This document shows, piece after piece, positions 1 to 8,226 of a stretch of DNA of 35,048 nt (the stretch's first letter is position 1; each line of letters begins with the position of its first letter). Source of the stretch: Acidobacteriota bacterium (GTDB lineage Bacteria > Acidobacteriota > Terriglobia > Terriglobales > Acidobacteriaceae); NCBI GenBank assembly GCA_021781495.1, contig JAJXWS010000034.1:1-35048 (forward strand), given 5' to 3'. The translations under genes and the position numbers were made by a program. Below the pieces are notes generated by a model. That model was given only the letters and a program-made list of their open reading frames with translations. It did no database searches and was not told the origin of the DNA.

Positions 1-1
1 G

Positions 2-289
2 GCCTTGTGGATGCGCAAGCTGGATGCTCTTGCTGCCGAATGCCTGCCCCCGGAGGCTGGCGCGGCGCGGCGATGGCTAAGGCTGGCTCCGCGCTACGTG
101 GGGCGGCTGGCGCAGGGCACACGACTACTGCGTTGCTCCTCGGCGGTTGCCGGGCAGTTTGCGGAGCGGGTGCGGAAGGGGATGCGCAGCGGAGAGATTG
201 GCTGCGGGGTCGTCATTCGCCTGCTGGGCGCGGATGGCAGCCTGACGGATCCGCAAGGCTCAGATGTAGACGGGGCCGGGCGCGGCTAG
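2..289 (+). CDS. 3' end of an unidentified protein, cut by the window edge
   Basis: The frame is open from the first bases and ends at a TAG at 287-289, so about 95 C-terminal residues are visible. Codons end mostly in G or C, as in the neighbouring real genes, and the translation is an ordinary mix with Arg/Leu-rich helices (e.g. RWLRLAPRYVGRLAQG) and a Gly-rich end. I do not recognise the family. A competing plus-strand frame (7-321) reads as low-complexity Ala/Gly/Arg sequence and is less protein-like. The gene converges on engB. The true start lies outside the window; if no upstream continuation exists, this could be non-coding. Confidence 0.4.
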   Translation, partial: ALWMRKLDALAAECLPPEAGAARRWLRLAPRYVGRLAQGTRLLRCSSAVAGQFAERVRKGMRSGEIGCGVVIRLLGADGSLTDPQGSDVDGAGRG

Positions 290-399
290 GACGATTCCAG
301 AATGGGCGAGCGGTTTTGTGATGCTGCCGAGTCGCCGACTGCCGGACGGTCGCGTCGAGTTGAGGGCGATGTTTGAGGTAGTGCAAGCCTGGAATCGCG

Positions 400-990
400 T
401 TAACCGCGCTCTCCGGCAGCCTCAATCCGGCTCCAGAGCTCTTTCAGGCCGTGGCCGGTCTTGGAGGAGACGGCCAGAATCTCTTCCAGCTCCAGGCCCT
501 TCTTGAGGGCCAGCAGGTTGCGGGTGCGCTCATTGCCGCTCAGGCGGTCAATTTTGGTGGCCACCACGGCAAACTCGCGGCCCGCGGCACGCAGCCAGTC
601 GATGAGCTGGCGGTCTTTGTCCTGGGGCGGAACGTTCGAATCCACAAGACAGATGCACAAGCCAAGTGTCTCGCGGTCTGCAAGATACGGCTCAATGAAG
701 GCCGGCCAGCCTGCGGAGATGGACTTGGAGATCTTGGCGTAGCCGTAACCGGGCAGATCGGCAAAGATTTTCTTTTGCCGCTGGTCGGGGCCGAGGAGGG
801 CAAAGAAGTTGATGGCCCGCGTGCGCCCCGGAGTCTGCGAGACCTTGGCCGCCTTTTCGCCGACCAAGGCGTTGAGCAGGCTGGACTTACCCACATTGGA
901 GCGGCCGAGGAAGGCGACCTCTGGCACGCCAGGCGCAGGGAACTGCGCGGCGGCCATGGCCGAGAGTAGAAATTGGGTCGTGTAACGCAT
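400..990 (-). CDS. engB: Ribosome biogenesis GTP-binding protein EngB/YihA
   Basis: A 196-residue GTPase of the TrmE-Era-EngA-EngB superfamily, needed for late assembly of the large ribosomal subunit. All G motifs are present: P-loop GRSNVGKSSLLNAL near residue 29, the G2 region TPGRTRAINFF, G3 DLPGYGYA, G4 TKID and G5 SSKTG. Length is typical of the family (about 195-210). It starts with ATG at 990, only 20 bases after the lon stop, so it is almost certainly co-transcribed with lon. The lon-engB adjacency is common in bacteria. The gene ends in TAA, and nothing resembling a strong terminator is visible in the 110 bases that follow. Confidence 0.96.
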   Translation of the reverse strand: MRYTTQFLLSAMAAAQFPAPGVPEVAFLGRSNVGKSSLLNALVGEKAAKVSQTPGRTRAINFFALLGPDQRQKKIFADLPGYGYAKISKSISAGWPAFIEPYLADRETLGLCICLVDSNVPPQDKDRQLIDWLRAAGREFAVVATKIDRLSGNERTRNLLALKKGLELEEILAVSSKTGHGLKELWSRIEAAGERG

Positions 991-1010
991 GCGTGTGTGT
1001 GCGGGCGGCG

Positions 1011-3422
1011 CTACTGGCGCGCGACCTGCCCGCTCACTCCCTCCGCCGGCGCTACAGTGGCCAGCACCTCGGTCTCGGCCGGGACTGGGGTCGGCAGAGG
1101 ACCTTCCAGCGCCAGCGCGAGCACCTCGTCCATGGTGTCCACAAAGTGCAGCTTCATGGAGTTCTTGATGTTGTCGGGCAGCTCTGCAATGTCCTTTTCG
1201 TTGGCGCGGGGCAGGATGGCCTCAAAGATGCCCGCGCGCAAGGCAGCGAGCAGCTTCTCCTTCAAGCCGCCGATGGCCAGCACCTTGCCGCGCAAGGTGA
1301 TTTCGCCGGTCATAGCGATATCGCGGCGCACGGGAATCCTGGACAGCGCACTGGCCAGAGCGGTGGCCATGGTGATGCCCGCCGACGGGCCGTCCTTGGG
1401 AATGGCGCCCTCGGGCACGTGCAGGTGCAGATCCACGTTGCGATAGAACTCGCGGCTGAGCCCAAGCGCCTGCGCCTTGCCTCGGATGTAGCTGAGCGCG
1501 GCCTGTGCGGACTCCTGCATCACGTCGCCAAGCTGGCCGGTGATGGTGAGCTTGCCCTTGCCGTCCAGGACCTGCACCTCCGTGGTGAGGATGCTGCCAC
1601 CCACCTCGGTCCAGGCCAGGCCGGTTACAAGGCCTACCTCGCTCTTCTCATGCACCTCGGAGTCGCGGAAGCGCACCACGCCGAGAAACTCGTGGATGTT
1701 GGCCGCCGTGATCTCTTCCTTATGCTTGGCGCCCTTCTTCACCACGCGTCGGGCCACCTTGCGGCATACGTTGCCGATCTCGCGCTCCAGGTTGCGAACG
1801 CCGGCCTCGCGGGTGTAGCTGCGAATGATGGCAAGGATGGCGTCGTCCTGGAAGACGACATTCTTTTCGCCCAGGCCGGTTTGCTCGCGCTGTTTCTTTA
1901 CCAGATACTGGCGTGCGATCTCCAGCTTTTCCATCTCGGTGTAGCCCTGCAGGCGAAGCACTTCCATGCGGTCCTGCAAAGGCGCGGGAATGGTGTGCAT
2001 CACGTTGGCCGTGGCGACAAAGAGCACCTGCGAGAGGTCGTAGTCCACGTCGAGATAGTGATCCTGGAAGGTCGTGTTCTGCTCGGGGTCCAGAACCTCA
2101 AGCAGTGCCGAGGCCGGGTCACCGCGGAAGTCCGAGGCCATCTTGTCGACTTCGTCGAGCAGGAAGACGGGGTTCTTGGTGCCTGCGCGCTTCATGTGCT
2201 GGATGATCTGGCCCGGCAGCGCGCCGATGTAGGTGCGCCTGTGGCCGCGAATCTCAGCCTCATCGCGCACGCCGCCCAGGGACAGGCGCACAAACTTGCG
2301 GCCCGTGGCCTTGGCAATCGACATGCCCAGCGAGGTTTTGCCCACGCCCGGAGGTCCGACAAAGCACAGGATGGAACCCTTGGGGTTCTTGACGAGCTGG
2401 CGAACAGCGAGGAACTCCAGGATGCGCTCCTTGATCTTCTCCAGGCCGTAGTGGTCCTCGTTGAGCACCTTCTCGGCGTAGTCGATGGAGCGGGTCTCCT
2501 TGGAGCGCTTCTTCCACGGCACGGCCAGCAGCCAGTCAATGTAATTACGGCTTACGGTGGACTCGGCCGACATGGGCGGCATGGCTTCCAGCTTCTTCAG
2601 CTCCTGGATCGCCTTGTCGAGCACCTCTTTCGGCATGCCGGCGGTCTCAATCTTCTTGCGCAGTTCGTCGAACTCGCTCTTCTCGCCGCGGCCCAGCTCC
2701 TTCTGGATGGCCTTGATCTTTTCGTTGAGGTAGTACTCTTTCTGCGCGCGCTCCATCTGGCGCTTGACGCGCGACTGGATGCTGCGGTCGAGGTCGAGCT
2801 TTTCAATCTCAATATCGAGCACGTCTGCGATGCGCGCCAGGCGCGCCGCGGGATCGAAGATGGCAAGAAGCTCCTGCTTTTCCTCAATGCCCAGCTGCAG
2901 GTTGGCGGCGATGGTGTCAGACAGTTTGGCCGGCTCATCCATGCGCACGGCGGCGATGATGGTCTCGTAGTTGAGCGACTGCTGCAGCTTGACGTACTGC
3001 TCAAAGAGTCCAGTGACGCGTTGCATGAGCTGCTCCACGGCCGGCGTCATCTCAAACTCGGTTTTGCCGGTGCGCACGCTGGCGACGAAGAAGCCGTCAC
3101 GGTCGCTGACCTCAACGGACTTGGCGCGCTCCACGCCCTCGACCAGCACCTTGATATTGCCGTCGGGCATCTTGACGCTCTGCACAATGTTGCAGATGGA
3201 GCCGACCTGGAAGATGTCCTTGGCGCGGGGCTCGTCGATGGAGGCGTCATGCTGCGTGGCAAGAAAGATTTTGCGGTCGCCATTGAGTGCCTCTTCCAGG
3301 GCGCGCACGCTCGACTGGCGGCCCACCACGAAGGGCGTCATCATGTAGGGGAAGATCACCATGTCCCGAATGGGCATCATGGGGAGTTTGCGAAGCTCGG
3401 TCTTTTCGCGGGATGCAGTCAT
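1011..3422 (-). CDS. lon: ATP-dependent protease La (Lon)
   Basis: An 803-residue cytoplasmic AAA+ serine protease that degrades misfolded and regulatory proteins. The N-terminal substrate-binding domain (about 1-210) begins with the typical [16 protein letters not shown] stretch. A coiled-coil linker follows, then the AAA+ module with Walker [12 protein letters not shown] near residue 359 and Walker [10 protein letters not shown]. The C-terminal protease domain carries the Ser-Lys dyad: serine in PKDGPSAG near 680 and lysine in [10 protein letters not shown] near 722. Length matches family norms (about 780-820). ATG at 3422 is preceded by GGTGG. The 192-base gap to clpX holds a plausible promoter, so lon may be transcribed both with clpX and alone. 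The antisense strand is open for about 1,300 codons over lon and clpX, a composition artefact. Confidence 0.98.
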   Translation of the reverse strand: MTASREKTELRKLPMMPIRDMVIFPYMMTPFVVGRQSSVRALEEALNGDRKIFLATQHDASIDEPRAKDIFQVGSICNIVQSVKMPDGNIKVLVEGVERAKSVEVSDRDGFFVASVRTGKTEFEMTPAVEQLMQRVTGLFEQYVKLQQSLNYETIIAAVRMDEPAKLSDTIAANLQLGIEEKQELLAIFDPAARLARIADVLDIEIEKLDLDRSIQSRVKRQMERAQKEYYLNEKIKAIQKELGRGEKSEFDELRKKIETAGMPKEVLDKAIQELKKLEAMPPMSAESTVSRNYIDWLLAVPWKKRSKETRSIDYAEKVLNEDHYGLEKIKERILEFLAVRQLVKNPKGSILCFVGPPGVGKTSLGMSIAKATGRKFVRLSLGGVRDEAEIRGHRRTYIGALPGQIIQHMKRAGTKNPVFLLDEVDKMASDFRGDPASALLEVLDPEQNTTFQDHYLDVDYDLSQVLFVATANVMHTIPAPLQDRMEVLRLQGYTEMEKLEIARQYLVKKQREQTGLGEKNVVFQDDAILAIIRSYTREAGVRNLEREIGNVCRKVARRVVKKGAKHKEEITAANIHEFLGVVRFRDSEVHEKSEVGLVTGLAWTEVGGSILTTEVQVLDGKGKLTITGQLGDVMQESAQAALSYIRGKAQALGLSREFYRNVDLHLHVPEGAIPKDGPSAGITMATALASALSRIPVRRDIAMTGEITLRGKVLAIGGLKEKLLAALRAGIFEAILPRANEKDIAELPDNIKNSMKLHFVDTMDEVLALALEGPLPTPVPAETEVLATVAPAEGVSGQVARQ

Positions 3423-3493
3423 AAAGCCACCATAGGTATTAGACGCGCAAGAGGCGCTGCGGCTTCAGCACCTGTTACGCAACCATTGTTGGG

Positions 3494-3521
3494 ATTGTAC
3501 AGCCGAACGGAATCTGCGCAA
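3494..3521 (-). promoter_or_regulatory. Candidate sigma-70-like promoter for lon
   Basis: On the minus strand, TTGCGC (3521-3516) and TACAAT (3499-3494) are separated by 16 bases. The -10 matches the consensus at five of six positions, the -35 at three. It lies about 70 bases upstream of the lon ATG, in the clpX-lon gap. No CIRCE or HAIR heat-shock operator was seen here. This is inference from the sequence pattern only. Confidence 0.42.
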
Positions 3522-3546
3522 GGGGAAGAGAGCAGAACATCGCGCC

Positions 3547-3577
3547 CCGGCTGTGCCCATATTCAGGAGACAGCCGG
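3547..3577 (-). repeat. Inverted repeat between clpX and lon
   Basis: CCGGCTGT (3547-3554) and ACAGCCGG (3570-3577) form a perfect 8-bp stem around a 15-base loop, 38 bases after the clpX stop and just upstream of the candidate lon promoter. No T-run follows in the minus direction, so it is not a canonical terminator. It could attenuate read-through from clpX into lon or protect the upstream mRNA end. Confidence 0.4.
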
Positions 3578-3614
3578 AACGGAAGCAGCAGATTCAGTCT
3601 ACGAACAGGATCGA

Positions 3615-4886
3615 TCAGCCAGCCTTCTCAAGCAGGCACAGCGAAAGGTCGCGGCGCTCCACCATCTCGCGCGTAATCTCCAGATCGCGCACGCGCTTGT
3701 TCGACGGCAAGTGATACATCAGGTCGAGCATCAGCTCTTCCAGAATCATGCGCAGGCCGCGCGCACCCACCTTGCGGGCCAGCGCCTCGCGGGCAACAGC
3801 GCTCACGGCTTCCTGCGTAAAGTGCAGGCGAACATTCTCATACTCCAGCAGGCGCTGATACTGCTTCAGAATCGCATTGCGCGGCTTGGTGAGAATCTCG
3901 ATCAGCGCGGCTTCATCCAACTCGTCCAGCACGCCCATCACGGGCAGGCGACCGACGAACTCCGGAATCAGACCGTACTTGATCAGGTCCTGCGGCTCGG
4001 TCTTGCGCAGCAGTTCCGTATCGCGATGCGAACGGGTCGTCGCGGCATCCGCTTCGGCGTCCGCGGTCTTGAAGCCCAACGCCTTCTTGCCGATGCGACG
4101 GCCAACTACGCGCTCCAGCCCGACGAATGCGCCGCCGCAGATGAAGAGGATGTTGGTGGTATCGACGGCGGTGAACTCCTGGTGCGGATGCTTGCGTCCG
4201 CCCTGCGGCGGCACGTTGGCAACCGTACCCTCAAGAATCTTGAGCAGAGCCTGCTGAACGCCCTCGCCGGAGACATCGCGGGTGATGGAGGGATTCTCGT
4301 CCTTGCGGCCTATCTTGTCGATCTCGTCGATGTAGATGATGCCCTGCTGGGCGCGCGCCACATCGCCGTCGGCGGCCTGCAGCAGCTTGAGGATGATGTT
4401 CTCCACATCCTCGCCCACATAGCCGGCTTCCGTGAGCGTGGTGGCGTCCACAATCGCAAACGGCACGTCGAGCATCTTGGCCAGGGTGTGCGCCAGCAGC
4501 GTCTTGCCGGAGCCCGTGGGCCCGATGAGCAGGATGTTGCTCTTGGCCAGCTCCACCTCATTGTTGCGCATGCGATTCATCTGGATGCGCTTGTAGTGGT
4601 TGTAGACCGCGACGGCCAGCTTCTTTTTGGTCTGGTCCTGGCCGATGACAAAGTCATCGAGGAAGCTCTTCACTTCCTGCGGCTTGGGCAGATGGCCCGC
4701 GGCGGCGGCTGGGTGCGCCTCGCCCCGGTCATCTTCGAGGATGGAGTTGCAGACCGCAACGCACTCGTCGCAGATGTATGCGCGAGGATAGTCGCTGGGC
4801 GACGAGATCAGTTTGGCTACCGCGTCCTGCGACTTGTGGCAGAACGAGCAGCGCAGCGCTTCTTCAGGCCCCGTGCGCGTTTTCAT
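3615..4886 (-). CDS. clpX: ATP-dependent Clp protease ATP-binding subunit ClpX
   Basis: The AAA+ unfoldase that recognises tagged proteins and feeds them to ClpP, 423 residues from the chosen start. The N-terminal C4 zinc-binding domain is visible (CSFCHKS, then ICDECVAVC). It is followed by Walker [15 protein letters not shown] near residue 125, the GYVGEDVE pore loop, Walker [14 protein letters not shown], and an LGF segment (KKALGFKT) corresponding to the ClpP-docking loop. ATG at 4886 is chosen over an in-frame GTG at 4916 because an AAGGGGGG Shine-Dalgarno sits 8 bases upstream and the family normally starts shortly before the zinc finger. It lies downstream of clpP in the usual tig-clpP-clpX-lon order. 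Confidence 0.97.
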   Translation of the reverse strand: MKTRTGPEEALRCSFCHKSQDAVAKLISSPSDYPRAYICDECVAVCNSILEDDRGEAHPAAAAGHLPKPQEVKSFLDDFVIGQDQTKKKLAVAVYNHYKRIQMNRMRNNEVELAKSNILLIGPTGSGKTLLAHTLAKMLDVPFAIVDATTLTEAGYVGEDVENIILKLLQAADGDVARAQQGIIYIDEIDKIGRKDENPSITRDVSGEGVQQALLKILEGTVANVPPQGGRKHPHQEFTAVDTTNILFICGGAFVGLERVVGRRIGKKALGFKTADAEADAATTRSHRDTELLRKTEPQDLIKYGLIPEFVGRLPVMGVLDELDEAALIEILTKPRNAILKQYQRLLEYENVRLHFTQEAVSAVAREALARKVGARGLRMILEELMLDLMYHLPSNKRVRDLEITREMVERRDLSLCLLEKAG

Positions 4887-4894
4887 TGGTCGAA

Positions 4895-4902
4895 CCCCCC
4901 TT
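4895..4902 (-). promoter_or_regulatory. Ribosome binding site of clpX
   Basis: AAGGGGGG on the minus strand, 8 bases before the ATG at 4886. It decides the clpX start against the in-frame GTG at 4916. Confidence 0.7.
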
Positions 4903-4939
4903 GCCCTTTGTTCCACTGACGTGCTGCATTGACCCGCCG

Positions 4940-5530
4940 CTAGGTGCGTGGCCGGTCAATGATCTCGTCGATGATGCCATATTCCTTGGCCTGCTGCGCG
5001 TTCATGATGAAGTCGCGCTCCACGTCGTGCTCGATGCGGTCGAGCGACTGTCCCGTGTGCCTGGCCATCAGGTTGTTGGTGATTTCGCGGATGCGCAGAA
5101 TTTCGCGTGCATGAATGTCAATGTCCGTGGCCTGGCCGCTGAGCCCGCCCATGGACGGCTGGTGAATGAGAATCCGCGAGTTGGGCAGCGCAAACCGCTT
5201 GCCCTTGGTCCCGGCCAGCAGCAGGAAAGCTCCCATGCTGGCGGCCTGGCCGATGCAGTAGGTCACCACGTTGTTCTTGATGAACTGCATGGTGTCATAG
5301 ATCGCCAGCCCCGCCGTGATGGAACCGCCCGGCGAGTTGATGTAAAGCTGAATGTCCTTCTCCGGGTCCTCGCCGGAGAGGAAGAGCATTTGCGCAACCA
5401 CGAGATTGGCCACCTGGTCGTCAATCGGCGTGCCAAGAAAGATGATGTTGTCGCGTAGCAGACGGGAATAGATGTCGTAGGCGCGCTCGCCCCGACTCGT
5501 CTGCTCAACCACCATGGGAACCAATGCCAT
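4940..5530 (-). CDS. clpP: ATP-dependent Clp protease proteolytic subunit ClpP
   Basis: The serine peptidase subunit of the ClpXP barrel, 196 residues from the chosen start, equal to the family's usual length. The N-terminal [20 protein letters not shown] segment is typical. The catalytic serine is S98 in GQAASMGAF, the histidine H123 in ILIHQP, and the aspartate lies in EHDVERD (about 169-173). The frame extends 28 codons upstream to 5614, but that part is Arg-rich and unlike any ClpP. ATG at 5530 has a weak AAGAA-type ribosome binding site; a second ATG five codons later is also possible. The gene follows tig by 109 bases and precedes clpX by 53 bases. Confidence 0.97.
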   Translation of the reverse strand: MALVPMVVEQTSRGERAYDIYSRLLRDNIIFLGTPIDDQVANLVVAQMLFLSGEDPEKDIQLYINSPGGSITAGLAIYDTMQFIKNNVVTYCIGQAASMGAFLLLAGTKGKRFALPNSRILIHQPSMGGLSGQATDIDIHAREILRIREITNNLMARHTGQSLDRIEHDVERDFIMNAQQAKEYGIIDEIIDRPRT

Positions 5531-5639
5531 TGGGTGTTCTTCTCGCTCTTCGGTTGGGGATCTCCATCCCCGTTTGTGGTAGCCGCGCTGCCTGGGCTGT
5601 GTGACCAGAGACAACGCGGCGCCTTACCCCGTGTATGCC

Positions 5640-7022
5640 CTAGGCGGGCAGCCGTTCATACAGCAGATTTGCGGTCTTTTCGCGCTTCAGTTGTTCCCGG
5701 ATTCTAGCGAGGCCGCCGTCCTGCGTCAAACGCTGGCGGAGTGTCTCAACTGATTCCCGGGACTGCAACGCGGCCATGTGCAGTTCGCGCTCCACTTCTT
5801 CTTCGCTCACCGTAATGCCCTCGGCCTCGGCGATGCGATCGATGAGCAGGAAGGTCTTTACTTCAGCGATGGCGCCGTCGCGCTGGGCGGTGCGCAGGCG
5901 GGCAAAGTCCAGCTTGCGCATCTGCTCGGGGTCCATGCCCTGGGCGGCCAGGGCGCGCAGTCCGCGCTCCAGGCGGGCGTCAATCTGGTCCTGCACCAGC
6001 GACTCCGGAACCGGGAAGGGGAACTTCTCACTGAGCGCGGCAAAGAGCTTGTCCTTGGTCTCCGCTTCCACGCTGTGGCGCTTGCGGTTGCTCATGTGCT
6101 CGCGGATGCGGTTCTCCAGATCGGCCAGCGTCTCGTAGTTGCCGAGTTCCTTGGCGAAGTCGTCGTTCAGCTCCGGCACGATGCGCTTCTTGATGGCCTT
6201 CACGGTTACGTCGTAGGCCACCGTTTTGCCGGCCAGCTTGGCCTCAGGATACTCAGCCGGGTAGATCACCTCAGCCTTCAGCTCCTGGCCGGGCTTTGCA
6301 CCACGCAGCACGGTGGAGAATGCCTCCACCGTATCCTTGCCGCCAATCTCAACCAGGGCATCCTGTCCGGCCACCGGCTCGGCATCCTGCTCGCCCACCA
6401 CCTGGCCGCTGTAGGAGATCTGCGCCCAGTCGCCATCCACCAGCGCGCGGTCTTCGTCTACCGGCTCAATGGTGGCGCGGGACTCGCGCAGCTCGGCGAT
6501 CTCGTGCTGGAACTCGTCTTCGGTGATCTCCACCGGGAGCTTCTCCACGGTCACGCTCTGGTAGCCCTCAATCGAGAAGGACGGAACGTACTCAAACACG
6601 GCCTTCACGTGCAGGGGCTGGCCGTCATCCACGGTCAGTTCCGTTACCTGCGGCTGGCCCACCGGGCGGATGCCCAGCTCGCTGACGCTCTTGTTGAAGC
6701 GCTCGGGCAGCAGGCCATCAATTACTTCCTTGCGGATCTCAGTGGCAAAGCGCCGCCGGATGACCGACTCCGGCGTCTTGCCGGGGCGGAAGCCCGGGAT
6801 GCGGGCGTATTTCTGATAGCTGCGAACCACGGTGCGGAAGGCCTTGGTGACCTCCTCGGCGGGCACGTCCAGCACCAGTTCCTGGGTGCACTCCGGATTC
6901 AGAACCGGCCCGTGCTGGTGGGGGTGCGCGTGGTCATGCTCATGGTCGTGGCCTTCGTGCGCGTGCGCCTGCCCGGCCGTCTCAGGTTGGGGGGTGTTTT
7001 CGAGGGTATCGACTGAACTCAA
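5640..7022 (-). CDS. tig: Trigger factor with a histidine-rich N-terminal extension
   Basis: The ribosome-associated chaperone and peptidyl-prolyl isomerase, 460 residues. The ribosome-docking signature GFRPGKTP lies near residue 78. The FKBP-like domain begins around VDGDWAQISYSGQ (about 195-275) and the C-terminal chaperone arms follow. Ordinary trigger factors begin just before the segment corresponding to residue 45 here (QELVLDVPAEEVTKAF). This protein has about 40 extra residues, with ten His interleaved with Glu/Asp/Ala between residues 20 and 37. The start is TTG at 7022: GGAAGG lies 7 bases upstream and no ATG or GTG fits before the conserved domain. The His tail could bind Ni, Zn or Cu, as in SlyD-type isomerases; that is inference. 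Confidence 0.94.
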   Translation of the reverse strand: MSSVDTLENTPQPETAGQAHAHEGHDHEHDHAHPHQHGPVLNPECTQELVLDVPAEEVTKAFRTVVRSYQKYARIPGFRPGKTPESVIRRRFATEIRKEVIDGLLPERFNKSVSELGIRPVGQPQVTELTVDDGQPLHVKAVFEYVPSFSIEGYQSVTVEKLPVEITEDEFQHEIAELRESRATIEPVDEDRALVDGDWAQISYSGQVVGEQDAEPVAGQDALVEIGGKDTVEAFSTVLRGAKPGQELKAEVIYPAEYPEAKLAGKTVAYDVTVKAIKKRIVPELNDDFAKELGNYETLADLENRIREHMSNRKRHSVEAETKDKLFAALSEKFPFPVPESLVQDQIDARLERGLRALAAQGMDPEQMRKLDFARLRTAQRDGAIAEVKTFLLIDRIAEAEGITVSEEEVERELHMAALQSRESVETLRQRLTQDGGLARIREQLKREKTANLLYERLPA

Positions 7023-7029
7023 CGTTTTG

Positions 7030-7035
7030 CCTTCC
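7030..7035 (-). promoter_or_regulatory. Ribosome binding site deciding the TTG start of tig
   Basis: GGAAGG on the minus strand, 7 bases upstream of the TTG at 7022. It supports a non-ATG start that includes the His-rich extension. Confidence 0.65.
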
Positions 7036-7122
7036 GGGCGCGCCAGGCGCCAAACAAACTGCCACCACGGCCTGCTGCTCCTGGGAAAACAGCGCCGCTG
7101 GGCCGGGGAAATATCTCATCTC

Positions 7123-7151
7123 ATGGTAAGAGGGATTTGGGGCAGGGTCAA
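7123..7151 (-). promoter_or_regulatory. Candidate sigma-70-like promoter of the tig-clpP-clpX operon
   Basis: On the minus strand TTGACC (7151-7146; five of six consensus bases) is followed after exactly 17 bases by TACCAT (7128-7123; four of six). The predicted transcript would start near 7116 and carry a leader of about 95 bases before tig. It lies in the gap between the CPCC-type gene and tig. Confidence 0.5.
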
Positions 7152-7197
7152 ACCGCGGCACCGCCTTTGGGGGCCGGAATGCACCGTTGGAGTCACG

Positions 7198-7500
7198 TTA
7201 CTGCTCAGTGACGCGGGGCTTGCGCACGTAAGGCAGGAACCGGGGGTGAGCGGCGCCGTAGCAGGCGTAGTACTCGCGAGCCTGCAGCAGGCTCAGCTCG
7301 CCGTTCACGGTGCGCCGCACCTCGCGGGCGTCGGAGTCGTCCTGGCCGTCGTCTTCCCACCAGCAGACGGGGCACAGCCCCATGGAGGCCGGGGTCTCCA
7401 GTGTTTTACAGCCGCAACAGGGGCAACGAAACCGGATTTGGACTGCTGTCGCTTCCACGTCCTGATGGACGCAAATTTCCCGGAGCGCGATGACATGCAT
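7198..7500 (-). CDS. CPCC-type cysteine-rich small protein
   Basis: A 100-residue protein with two cysteine knuckles: RCPCCGCKTLE (C26, C28, C29, C31) and GLCPVCWWEDDGQDD (C43, C46), followed by NGELSLLQAREYY and an AHPRFLPYVRKP tail. This matches what I recall of the cysteine-rich CPCC family (CPCCGYKTL...CPVCFWEDD...LSL..AR.N). The role is unknown; the pattern suggests a zinc-binding ribbon. ATG at 7500 has no clear ribosome binding site, and the first 20 residues are unlike the family, so a later start (for example GTG near residue 15) is possible. It lies 31 bases after the stop of the outer-membrane protein gene and may be co-transcribed with it. Confidence 0.8.
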   Translation of the reverse strand: MHVIALREICVHQDVEATAVQIRFRCPCCGCKTLETPASMGLCPVCWWEDDGQDDSDAREVRRTVNGELSLLQAREYYACYGAAHPRFLPYVRKPRVTEQ

Positions 7501-7531
7501 GGACCGGATATTGGGACTGTGTTGCTAACCT

Positions 7532-8074
7532 CTAGAAACGAAGCACGATACCGGTGGAAAAGCGGGCATGGGTTCCATTGGACGGCGACTGCGTTGGCGC
7601 ACTGATGCGGTCGCCCTGGATGCGCCAGGCAAAGAACGGCGCCAGGGGAAAGTCGAGTCCGCCGCCCAGAGCATAGGCCAGCGCGCCACCGGAGATAGGG
7701 AGGTTGCGGTTGCTGTTGGACGAGTGCTCACCGCCCACCAGCCCGTGGCCGAAGATGTCCACCCCGGCAAAGCCGACGGTGATCCGCGGGCCTACCAGCA
7801 CCATGGTCGTGCGCGGCACTGTGGAGTCGGCTCCCAGGCCGTAGTGGGTCAGGTCGCCCTCAAATCCCAGGAAATGGCCAGTCTTGAAGTGCACGGCCGC
7901 CTCCCAGCCGTTCAGCCCGCCCACGTTGGGGTAGAAGGTGTCAGAGCCGGTGCGGCTGAAGCCCACAAACACGTCTCCCTTGGGGATTTGCGCATGGGCG
8001 ACGGGCCCCAAGCAGAGCAGAACCGGAAGAACCAGAAGAAAACGGAAATAAGAAAGATGGCGGGGGATTGGCAT
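7532..8074 (-). CDS. Small outer-membrane beta-barrel protein of unknown function
   Basis: A 180-residue exported protein. The N-terminus has a clear Sec signal (basic start, hydrophobic core FLLVLPVLLCLGP, AHAQ cleavage site near residue 29). The rest alternates polar and aromatic or hydrophobic residues with many Gly, and the chain ends in VLRF, a C-terminal phenylalanine typical of outer-membrane barrels. Segments such as FGHGLVGGEHSS and YALGGGLDFPLAP resemble OmpA-like or OmpW-like eight-strand barrels in acidobacteria, but I cannot name a family. ATG at 8074 is preferred over an upstream extension to 8290: GGAAGG lies 10 bases upstream and the signal peptide starts there. Confidence 0.75.
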   Translation of the reverse strand: MPIPRHLSYFRFLLVLPVLLCLGPVAHAQIPKGDVFVGFSRTGSDTFYPNVGGLNGWEAAVHFKTGHFLGFEGDLTHYGLGADSTVPRTTMVLVGPRITVGFAGVDIFGHGLVGGEHSSNSNRNLPISGGALAYALGGGLDFPLAPFFAWRIQGDRISAPTQSPSNGTHARFSTGIVLRF

Positions 8075-8226
8075 GAAAAAATTCCCTTCCGGCTGCCGAT
8101 GCGGCAAGCCTTGCTGAATCGATGGTGGCATGCTGCGGCAGGTTGTCCGGCGCTGTTTCCGCCGGGAATCTGAAAGATTACTGCCGGCTGACCGGATAGA
8201 ATCGGCGCGAGGAGGAGCCGTTCCTG

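Noticed and set aside
993-4919. Plus-strand open frame of 1,308 codons opposite lon and clpX
   Set aside because: Lon and ClpX are unmistakable on the minus strand. The antisense product is His/Leu/Val-rich without motifs, as expected from high-GC codon bias.
5778-7016. Plus-strand open frame of 412 codons opposite tig
   Set aside because: Trigger factor is clear on the other strand; the shadow product is Leu/His-rich and unlike any family.
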